The notes beneath the pieces are model-generated. The model saw only the letters and a program-made list of their open reading frames with translations, was not told the DNA's origin and made no database searches. This document shows positions 8,219-16,312 of a DNA stretch of 32,047 nucleotides, piece by piece. Origin of the DNA: Promethearchaeota archaeon (GTDB lineage: Archaea > Asgardarchaeota > Lokiarchaeia > Sigyniarchaeales > SOKP01). The position numbers were made by a program, and so were the translations under genes. The DNA lies in the NCBI GenBank assembly GCA_019894955.1, contig JAGXNQ010000013.1, positions 492 through 32,538 of the forward strand, written 5' to 3'. Every line of letters starts with the position of its first letter. Position 1 is the first letter of the stretch.

Positions 8219-10477
8219 TTACGATAAGTCTATCTCACATTTATCGCTATCACAATATCTTTCACCAATTGCGCGATCACGTGAGTTTCCAAGGTATAAG
8301 GGTTGAACTTTAGAAATTAATTCTTCATATAGTTCTTTTGAGATTTCTTCATATGGTGCTTGCTTATATCCGTGTTCCTTGATGGGTAAAAAGCTAACAC
8401 TCTTTAATTTATCTTCGAAACATTCTAAAATATGACTAATTTGATCAGCTTCATCTGGCTGAAATGTTATTGTGATTGATACTTGATTATCACTCCAAAA
8501 CTTTTGATAATCTGCTGCATTCTGGGCTTGTTCCCAAATGGAAACATCGTTTTTAGACCTATCAAAATATTTTTCATGTACGGGAAATTCAGCAACAACG
8601 GTATTTGGAGAATAAGCATCAGTTTCTACATTATATCCAGCTTTTTTTATGGGTTCGATTAGATCTGAATTATTAGAAAGCCGAATCCTTCTTATATAGT
8701 ATTCTGAGTGAGGATAATGAATCCCCGGAGTTACTCCAGGTAACAAGCTTACACTACCACTTGGTTTTACTGTAGTTAGTTTGATCGAATGAGGAATGCA
8801 AAGCCAATTAGAATACTCCTCATCTAAATCCTTTATAAAATCATATGCTGTATCGCACCAATCGATTATTGTTCTTCTTCCATGTTTTACAAATGCTTCA
8901 ATTATACCCGTTTGAGAAATGCCCATCCTTCGATTTTTCAACATTACCGCATTAGTTGCAGTCCAGTGGGTGTTTACCAAGGTCACGCTTTTTGCATATA
9001 AATATGCATACTTCAAAGTATCTTGAAACTCCTCATATGACTCGTGTCTTGATGGAAACGTTTCTACAAGGCAGCAAAGTTCAAATGATTCCAGTGTTTG
9101 TTCTCCGCATGGATTTACACCTGCGGCTTTCTTATCTTTATAATCTGGTTTATCTTTCAACCTAGAATAAGCTCGTGCGTTTTCTAACCAAAAAATTCCA
9201 GGTTCTCCATTAACTGAAATTTGTTTGCTAATAAATGAGTAGTCCAAACCTTTTACTGCAAACACGGAATTATTGCTAGCCCAACGATGCGAGTACAATT
9301 TATCTTGATCTTGTTTACACGTGACAAATTCAAAATCAGTAGGGTCTCCCAGTGCGATTTCAGCGCTCCTCCTGACATTTCCTGCTACAACACATTTTCC
9401 TATAAAATTCATGAGGTCAACAATATCCACTGAGGTTATTGTTTTACCGATTCTAGGGGTCAAAGTTTCTTGGATATTACTTATCAGTTCTTTCAAAGGA
9501 TCTGGTCCAGAAGCAATACCTCCAAATCCCCTAATAGGTTCCCCCGCGGATCTGATTAGGGAATAATCATATTTAGGTACTTGTTTACCAAGGAAATACG
9601 CTTCTAAAGACAATTTTACGCCTTCTACCCATCCTTCTCTACTATCAGGAATTTGAAAAACAAAATGACCTTCTGCGGGTTTTTGAATTGTAATTTTTCC
9701 TGCTCCTCTCGTATCAAATCCTACGCCCACACCCAACATGAGTGCATCCATGACGAATTCAAAAGCTTTTGATCGTTTTAAGTTAATATCCTCAGTGGAA
9801 GCAAATCCGCAGTTATTGAGTGACATTGATCCGTTCTTTAGAACGAATTCTGTTCCCATCATCCACAGTCCCCTCCCCGGAGGTAAAAATTTGAAATTCC
9901 AAATTTTTGAGAACATTATTTTTGCGGACTTTTGAGCTTTTTCATCACTCCAAGGTAAACTCAATTTAATGCAATGTTCTTTCTGAATTGAATAGCATCC
10001 TTCAACAACTCGTCTAACTGTTTCCCAAAATTCCTCTTTTCGGTTTTCTCCTTCAATCATCCGGGCATAAGTTCGCTTATAAGTGACATAACCTAAAGGT
10101 CCCCAATTTGGCTGGATCTCCATGTAATTTTTTAAAAATTCTTCATCTAATTTGAATGAGATATTTTCCAAATTAATTGCACGTGCGAAAAGATTGCGAT
10201 ATTTATTCATTCCTCTCTGAGTGAGTTCGAGACAAACGAGTTCTCTAATATAATTCGTCGAGATCTCAGCTACGCCCAAACCAATAATTTTTCGAATGAC
10301 GTCTTCAGATACTTCGGTTGCGATTCTAAAATCAAGTCCTGTCTCTCTATTCAGGATCTTGGCAATATTCATCTCATCAAATTTTTTCTTCTCTCCCTTT
10401 GAATTTATCACGAATTTTGGGAATAGATCTGTCAGTGAAAATGAGTTATCTGTCATGTTTTGTCTCTCCAAACTCAA
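8219..10477 (-). CDS. nrdJ: Adenosylcobalamin-dependent (class II) ribonucleoside-triphosphate reductase, monomeric RTPR-like, with N-terminal ATP-cone
   Basis: ATP-cone-like N-terminus (VINSKGEKKKFDEMNIAKIL...), FLPPGRGLWMMGTEF, NNCGF, NPCGEQTLESFELCCLVETF, TVKPSGSVSLLPGVTPGIH, C-terminal CX4C (CDSDKC). Confidence 0.93.
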   Translation of the reverse strand: MSLERQNMTDNSFSLTDLFPKFVINSKGEKKKFDEMNIAKILNRETGLDFRIATEVSEDVIRKIIGLGVAEISTNYIRELVCLELTQRGMNKYRNLFARAINLENISFKLDEEFLKNYMEIQPNWGPLGYVTYKRTYARMIEGENRKEEFWETVRRVVEGCYSIQKEHCIKLSLPWSDEKAQKSAKIMFSKIWNFKFLPPGRGLWMMGTEFVLKNGSMSLNNCGFASTEDINLKRSKAFEFVMDALMLGVGVGFDTRGAGKITIQKPAEGHFVFQIPDSREGWVEGVKLSLEAYFLGKQVPKYDYSLIRSAGEPIRGFGGIASGPDPLKELISNIQETLTPRIGKTITSVDIVDLMNFIGKCVVAGNVRRSAEIALGDPTDFEFVTCKQDQDKLYSHRWASNNSVFAVKGLDYSFISKQISVNGEPGIFWLENARAYSRLKDKPDYKDKKAAGVNPCGEQTLESFELCCLVETFPSRHESYEEFQDTLKYAYLYAKSVTLVNTHWTATNAVMLKNRRMGISQTGIIEAFVKHGRRTIIDWCDTAYDFIKDLDEEYSNWLCIPHSIKLTTVKPSGSVSLLPGVTPGIHYPHSEYYIRRIRLSNNSDLIEPIKKAGYNVETDAYSPNTVVAEFPVHEKYFDRSKNDVSIWEQAQNAADYQKFWSDNQVSITITFQPDEADQISHILECFEDKLKSVSFLPIKEHGYKQAPYEEISKELYEELISKVQPLYLGNSRDRAIGERYCDSDKCEIDLS

Positions 10478-10860
10478 TATATGATTTTTTATTTACGTAT
10501 TTTTAAAAATTTTAAATTGCTAAATTAAAAAGCCTTAACCTACCTTATAATTAATATTCAGTTGTAATATAAATTTATCTTTCACTTTTATTAGCACATT
10601 GATGAATCTCTTAAACTCTTGCTTACTTTTGATCAATATAATCCATAATTCATATTGAAATTCTGATTTTAAAATTTAACCATTTTATTTTATAGATTGT
10701 ACATGATTTTATGTCGTATTAATGTCGAAATGACGACAAAACTCAAAATAGATATAAAACTGAGGTATTTAAAGAACAAAGGGGCTATGGATTTTTGAAG
10801 GTTTAAGTTCAACATAAACTAATTTTTATAAAGTTAGGATTTTTTAGTTTTTTACTCTCC

Positions 10861-11676
10861 TTATATATTTTCGATATTTAATTCTTTTATATTCGATTCT
10901 TTCATCTTGTATTTTTTAATAAATATAGTAAAAAGAAATATCCATGCAATCATGAAGCCAAAACCAATAGTAAAAGTTTGAAATAAATCAGGTAACCCAG
11001 AGAAAAAAGAAACAAATCCATTATAAAGACCATGAATTAAAATTGGAATTAATAAGCTATCTGTTTTTTCTCTTATTAAACCTAGAAGCATTCCAACTTG
11101 GGCAGCAAAAATACCACTAAAAATATTAAATTCAAAATTTCCAATAATCAGATAGAACGGATTAAATACATGAGCTAAGCCAAATAATAAAGCGGCTATA
11201 GTCACTCCTGGTCCAAATTTAAGATTTTTTGAGATATATGGATGATTGAAATCCTTATTTAATCTAGATTGGATATAACCTCGAAAATAAATCTCTTCAA
11301 ACACTCCTGTAAATATCAATTGAAATATTAAAGTCGATATAAAATATTGCGGTTGATATCTTGCTATATCAAATGTTGCTAAACCAAAAAGGATTGTAAG
11401 AATTGAAGGAAAAATTATTAGAATAACAAAAATTAAAGCCCAAATAATGTCTGATTTAGCATTTTTAAATTGAAATCCATATGATTTAAAATTCCGTTTA
11501 AATAAAAATATTATAATCATTGGAATAACAGCAGAAAGTATTGTTATAATATAATTCCAATAAAGAAGATCTCTCTGTATTTGAGAAATAAAAGTAAAAG
11601 AAAAAAGAAATCCAATTAATTCTAGGATAAAATATATACTTAATACTTCAATAACCGCATAAATTTTGTTTTTAAT
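10861..11676 (-). CDS. CPBP-family intramembrane metalloprotease; start uncertain (ORF track start 11520, frame open to 11691)
   Basis: FEEIYFRGYIQSRL, FGLAHVFNP, LIPILIHGLYNG motifs; in-frame hydrophobic extension upstream of the called ATG. Confidence 0.75.
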   Translation of the reverse strand: MKNKIYAVIEVLSIYFILELIGFLFSFTFISQIQRDLLYWNYIITILSAVIPMIIIFLFKRNFKSYGFQFKNAKSDIIWALIFVILIIFPSILTILFGLATFDIARYQPQYFISTLIFQLIFTGVFEEIYFRGYIQSRLNKDFNHPYISKNLKFGPGVTIAALLFGLAHVFNPFYLIIGNFEFNIFSGIFAAQVGMLLGLIREKTDSLLIPILIHGLYNGFVSFFSGLPDLFQTFTIGFGFMIAWIFLFTIFIKKYKMKESNIKELNIENI

Positions 11677-11890
11677 CGTATATAGGACCCCTTAAAATGA
11701 TAATAAATTAATTTTAAATGTAAAAAATTAAAATTCCAATAATATCAATAATTGAAAGATATATTTAACCTTATTTTAAGCTATTTAAACAAAAAGGGAA
11801 TAGAATTTTGAAATTTTATATATAATAAAAATAATTCTTAATTAATTCATCAAATAACCATCAAAAAGTTAGATAGAAGTGGGTTTAATC

Positions 11891-12898
11891 ATGAAAGCCG
11901 CTGTTTTCAATGGTAAACATCTTAGAATTGAAGAAATTGAAATGCCACTCATAACAGAAACGCAAGTATTAGTAAAAGTTAAAGCAGTCGGAATATGCGG
12001 GACAGATATTGCCATATATAAAGGTCATTTACCAACTCCAACGCCATTAATACTCGGTCATGAATTTTCTGGAGAGATCGTCAAGATTGGTAGCAAAATT
12101 GATTCATCTTGGCTCAATAAGCGAGTGACCGCAGAAATCAATACCAATATTGATTTTGATTGTTTTTATTGCCAAAGAGCTATGTACACGCAATGCATTT
12201 CTCGGAAATCACTGGGTATTGATATTAATGGGGCTCTAGCTGAATATATCTCACTTGATTCCTATTTACTTCACGAAATTCCTGACAAAATATCCTTTGA
12301 AGAAGCCACGTTTATCGAACCTTTAGCAGCTGCTTATCAAACTTTCGTTATGATGCCAGTAGATAAAGATGATAAAATAATTGCTATTTTCGGACTTGGC
12401 AAGTTAGGACTCTTATTAGTCCAAGTTGCATTACTTAAGGGATTAGAAGTGATTGTAATTGATGGCTCTGATAAAAAACTTAATCTGGCTACAAAATGGG
12501 GGGCTCAACATTCAATTAATCGCTTAAAATGCACAGAAATCCCTGCAGAAATTAAAAACATAACTAAAAATATAGGCGCAGATATAGTAGTAGACACGTC
12601 TGGTAATCCAGATTCATTAAAAAATATAGTTAAGTCTTGTAGAACTAGAGGAAAGATTCACATAAAGAGCACTCATGGTCTCGATGTACCTATGAACTTG
12701 ACTGATATTGTTGTAAGGGAAATAACGTTATACAGCAGTCGATGTGGTCCATTTGAATTAGCAATCCAAGGTCTTGAGTCAGGAAAGATTCAAGTTAAAG
12801 ATTTAATCTCTAATATCTACAAACTTTCTGAAATTGAAGAAGCATTTAATTCCTATGAAAAAAATAGAGATCAAATAAAATCGATAATAAAATTTTGA
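11891..12898 (+). CDS. Zinc-dependent medium-chain alcohol/polyol dehydrogenase
   Basis: GICGTDIAIYKG, LILGHEFSGEIVKIG, CFYCQRAMYTQC lobe, Rossmann IIAIFGLGKLGLLLVQ; ATG at 11891 preferred over GTG at 11879. Confidence 0.87.
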   Translation: MKAAVFNGKHLRIEEIEMPLITETQVLVKVKAVGICGTDIAIYKGHLPTPTPLILGHEFSGEIVKIGSKIDSSWLNKRVTAEINTNIDFDCFYCQRAMYTQCISRKSLGIDINGALAEYISLDSYLLHEIPDKISFEEATFIEPLAAAYQTFVMMPVDKDDKIIAIFGLGKLGLLLVQVALLKGLEVIVIDGSDKKLNLATKWGAQHSINRLKCTEIPAEIKNITKNIGADIVVDTSGNPDSLKNIVKSCRTRGKIHIKSTHGLDVPMNLTDIVVREITLYSSRCGPFELAIQGLESGKIQVKDLISNIYKLSEIEEAFNSYEKNRDQIKSIIKF

Positions 12899-13011
12899 TC
12901 TTGGATTCTACTTTCAAGCATATTATAAATACTTCATTAGCGAAATAATTATAGATTAGTTATGATTTTTATTCATAATTTATTCATATTACATATTTGG
13001 AGAGATAAAAA

Positions 13012-13947
13012 TTGACCCTCGAAGAGAATAATAACAATATATTATTTGATACAAATGTCCCTGACGACAGCCCCATAAACCAGGAACACATAAATCTGCA
13101 ATATCACTGGTATCTCAGTATTTTCATTATTATTTATTATATATCATATGTGATCCCGGGAATTGTATTCATGTACTATATCATACTGTTTTTTATTCCG
13201 AATTTCTTAAGAATAGACAGCCTTATCACGGTCTTTACGAATATGGAGTATTTATTATCCTTTTTCATGCTCCCTATTGTACTTGTATTTAGCTATTTCC
13301 TCCACTTGCTTCTTGTAGGATTAATCACACGTCTTTTTTGGAGAATTACTGAAAAAATCAGTCCATCAAAAGATGGAATTATTCCAAGGAATATAGCTTC
13401 TAAAACTGCCAATTTGTATCATATACGATCTTTCATGATAAAGTATGGAAAGAACGCGTTCATGAAGGGTATTTTGCCATGGTTATCGAATTGGTTTTTT
13501 AATTTCGTAGGAGCAAGTGTCATAGGAAAGGGCTCTACACTTGAAGAATCTGTTGTTAACGATAGAAATTCGATTGTGGGAAAAAATTGCTATATTGGGT
13601 GCAATTCTGCACTATCCAGTCATTTTGTCGAAGGAATCTTCGGTAATATTGTTTATTTTAAAATAAGATTAGGGGATAATGTAACACTCGGAGGTTTTAA
13701 CAATATTGCTCCCGGTTGTGAAATAAGTGATAACTCCTACATATTACCCATGGCAGCGTGTACTAAACACAATAAATTAAAAGGTAATAATTTTTACTTC
13801 GGGATGCCTTTACGCAGAATCTTCAAAAAGAAAATTATGGACTATTTACAAGTTACAGAGGAAGATTTAAATCGTGCAGAAGAACTTCGCATTAAACAAG
13901 ACAAGCTAAAATCTGAAATATTTAGTGAGGAAAAATTGGAGGAGTGA
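13012..13947 (+). CDS. Module A1: membrane-anchored left-handed beta-helix (hexapeptide) acyltransferase-like protein
   Basis: N-terminal TM segments then hexapeptide-like repeats (VGASVIGKGSTLEESVV...IVGKNCYIGCNSALSSHFVEG...LGDNVTLGGFNNIAPGCEI). TTG start preceded by GGAGAG. Confidence 0.75.
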   Translation: MTLEENNNNILFDTNVPDDSPINQEHINLQYHWYLSIFIIIYYISYVIPGIVFMYYIILFFIPNFLRIDSLITVFTNMEYLLSFFMLPIVLVFSYFLHLLLVGLITRLFWRITEKISPSKDGIIPRNIASKTANLYHIRSFMIKYGKNAFMKGILPWLSNWFFNFVGASVIGKGSTLEESVVNDRNSIVGKNCYIGCNSALSSHFVEGIFGNIVYFKIRLGDNVTLGGFNNIAPGCEISDNSYILPMAACTKHNKLKGNNFYFGMPLRRIFKKKIMDYLQVTEEDLNRAEELRIKQDKLKSEIFSEEKLEE

Positions 13948-13953
13948 AAAGGC

Positions 13954-14865
13954 ATGGAAAACGATAAATTAGACGATAATATAAACACTGAAGCACAAGA
14001 TAATGATGAAGTTGATGATGATTTTTCCATTGATTTTACAACAAGTTCTGCAATAAGTAGTATGGGACTTAAATTTCTCGTCCTCTATCTTCCAATTTTT
14101 TGGTTTAGTGGTCTTGTAGTTGCGACTTTTTGGTATGGATATGCTGCGGGAACAGCAGATTGGTTCATTAAATTATTATGGCTACCATTATTCGTCATAT
14201 CCCTAATGTTTCTTTTCATCTTCACGAGTTTTTTCTTTTGTAAGCTCTTGTTGATTTTAATAAACCTCATGTGCAAACCAAAAGAAGGTATATTTCGAAT
14301 TGATACTAGAGATCCAAATTTTGAATTCTGGAAATTGAGAATTGAAGTGAAGAAAATTGTATTATGGCTTTTAAGAAATTGGCCATTACCATGGTTGGAT
14401 GTCATAGCTTTTCGTTGGTTTGGGGTCAAAATGGACTTTTCAAGCCATCTCAATGATGCTTGGGTAGATTGTGAATTCATTGAATTCGGCAATAATATAA
14501 CAGTGGGTCAAGGAGCCGTATTGATGAGTTCCATGGTAGTTGGTAATTATTTAATTATAAAGAAGATAACTTTAGATGACTTTTCCCTAATAGGAGGTCA
14601 AAGTACAATAGCTCCAGGAACTCATTTTGGAAAAGATACAGTTTTAGGAGCTGTATCAGTCACTACACTAAATCAAAGATTAGAAGATGGGTGGATTTAT
14701 GGAGGAATTCCGGCCCGTAAGTTGAAAGAAAATAAATATGCGGAAGAGCGGACAGCAACTATTCATAAAATTGATGTTGATGAAGAAGAGAAAGTTGAAA
14801 TTGAATATGATATCAATATTGAGGAAGATAAAAAAAAATTTCTAAGGAGGGGTTCTAAAGAATGA
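13954..14865 (+). CDS. Module B1: two-TM left-handed beta-helix acyltransferase-like protein
   Basis: FTTSSAIS, two TMs, KPKEGIFR, hexapeptide-like repeats FGNNITVGQGAVLMSS...IGGQSTIAPGTHFGKDTVLGAVS; GGAGG upstream of ATG. Confidence 0.78.
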   Translation: MENDKLDDNINTEAQDNDEVDDDFSIDFTTSSAISSMGLKFLVLYLPIFWFSGLVVATFWYGYAAGTADWFIKLLWLPLFVISLMFLFIFTSFFFCKLLLILINLMCKPKEGIFRIDTRDPNFEFWKLRIEVKKIVLWLLRNWPLPWLDVIAFRWFGVKMDFSSHLNDAWVDCEFIEFGNNITVGQGAVLMSSMVVGNYLIIKKITLDDFSLIGGQSTIAPGTHFGKDTVLGAVSVTTLNQRLEDGWIYGGIPARKLKENKYAEERTATIHKIDVDEEEKVEIEYDINIEEDKKKFLRRGSKE

Positions 14866-15773
14866 GTGTCCCCAATTCCATGCGCGTTGGTCCTTTTTGC
14901 GCATCTGTATTGGTTAAAAGGAAATATTTGATCTTGTATATTTTATTGATTTGGATGAGCATTCTCCCAGGAATGTTGGAAATATGGGTATATTGGCAAG
15001 CTTTATGGAATGATGTACGACCACTTCATTTTTACATATATTTACCTCTTTTACTAATTGCCATTTACATTACAACTGTGTTTGCGGCAATTATTTTTAC
15101 AAAAATAGCATTGGTTTTTGTAAATATCTTTCACAAACCAAAAGAAGGAGTTTTTCTAAGAGATCGTTCAGATAGAGACTACAGATACTGGAGTCTTAGA
15201 AATACCATAAAAAAATGGCCAACTTGGCTTGCTCATAAATTTCCTTTCCCGTTCTTGGATAATTTCTGCTTCAAAATGTTTGGAGTAAAAACGACTTTTT
15301 CAAATTCCTTATTCGAAGGATGGGTTGACACGGAATTTATTACGTTTGGTAAAAATGTGGTTTGCGGGCAAGGCGCAATCATTCAATCAAGCGTTATAGT
15401 CGGTAATTTTTTAATAATAAAAAAAACTGTTATTGAGGATAATGTTAGAATAGGAGCTCATGTAATAATAATGCCTGGTACTCATATTGGAAAAAACACT
15501 ATCTTAAATACATGGTCTTCTACAAAGGTAGGACAGGAATTGGAAGAAGGGTGGATATATAATGGGGGTCCAGCCAAAAAATTCAAGAAAAATAGGTTTT
15601 TTGAAGATATTCCGATAGAAAAGCTTACTCATGAGGTAGGAGATTATGAAGGATTATTGAAGAAATATGATGACAGTAGAGAGAGATTAGAAATAAAAAA
15701 ACGCCATAGTTTAAAAGAAAGATTACATCTCGGAAAAGATAAAGAGAGGGAGAATGAAAATAAAGAAGATTGA
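14862..15773 (+). CDS. Module C1: two-TM left-handed beta-helix acyltransferase-like protein
   Basis: ATGA 4-nt overlap with B1; VPNSMRVGPF, KEGVFLRDRSDRDYRYWSLRNTIKKWP, FGKNVVCGQGAIIQSSVIVGN...IGAHVIIMPGTHIGKN. Confidence 0.78.
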   Translation: MSVPNSMRVGPFCASVLVKRKYLILYILLIWMSILPGMLEIWVYWQALWNDVRPLHFYIYLPLLLIAIYITTVFAAIIFTKIALVFVNIFHKPKEGVFLRDRSDRDYRYWSLRNTIKKWPTWLAHKFPFPFLDNFCFKMFGVKTTFSNSLFEGWVDTEFITFGKNVVCGQGAIIQSSVIVGNFLIIKKTVIEDNVRIGAHVIIMPGTHIGKNTILNTWSSTKVGQELEEGWIYNGGPAKKFKKNRFFEDIPIEKLTHEVGDYEGLLKKYDDSRERLEIKKRHSLKERLHLGKDKERENENKED

Positions 15774-15791
15774 TCCTTTTTTCATAAATAT

Positions 15792-16184
15792 CTAAAAATT
15801 TATTTTTAATTGATTCTTCAAGAATTTTATAATTTCTAAACATGTTTTTTTCCTTTCATTTATATTAGGATAAAATACTGATGGTTTTGGGCAGTCTTCA
15901 TCAAGCACGCATTTATCTTCTTTCATATTATAAATTAAAGGATAAAATTTGCATCCTTGAGGTCTAGTATCATAAATTATACACGTTTTTGTTAGCGTAT
16001 CAAAAAAGTAGCAGTGATGGTCATTGTTTCTTAATTGTAAAAAACCATCTGAACTAATATTACAAAAATCTTCTTGTTCTATTTCTCCCTCAAAATTATT
16101 TATTATTCGTTTTACATCTTCTTGAGAGAGTATCATTTCTGTTTCTAAACAGCATTTTCCGCAATCTAAACAAACGTTAGTCAT
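15792..16184 (-). CDS. YkgJ-family CxxCxxCC Zn/Fe-chelating-like protein
   Basis: CLDCGKCCLETEMILSQEDV, CYFFDTLTKTCIIYDTRPQGCKFYPL. Confidence 0.85.
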   Translation of the reverse strand: MTNVCLDCGKCCLETEMILSQEDVKRIINNFEGEIEQEDFCNISSDGFLQLRNNDHHCYFFDTLTKTCIIYDTRPQGCKFYPLIYNMKEDKCVLDEDCPKPSVFYPNINERKKTCLEIIKFLKNQLKINF

Positions 16185-16312
16185 GATGATGGATAAATTA
16201 ACTTATTATTTGCTAAATATATTCTTTCTTTTTATTATTTTTCAAGTAGTTAGATTTTAAACACTTAAAACGTTAAGACAATTTAGTAGAATTCAATAGT
16301 GAAATTATAGAA

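Noticed and set aside
8956-10484. Several + strand ORFs (8956, 9321, 9738, 10296)
   Set aside because: All antisense to the well-supported nrdJ coding frame.
14085-14492. 135-aa minus-strand ORF
   Set aside because: Antisense to module B1, whose repeats are conserved in the paralog; no family features.
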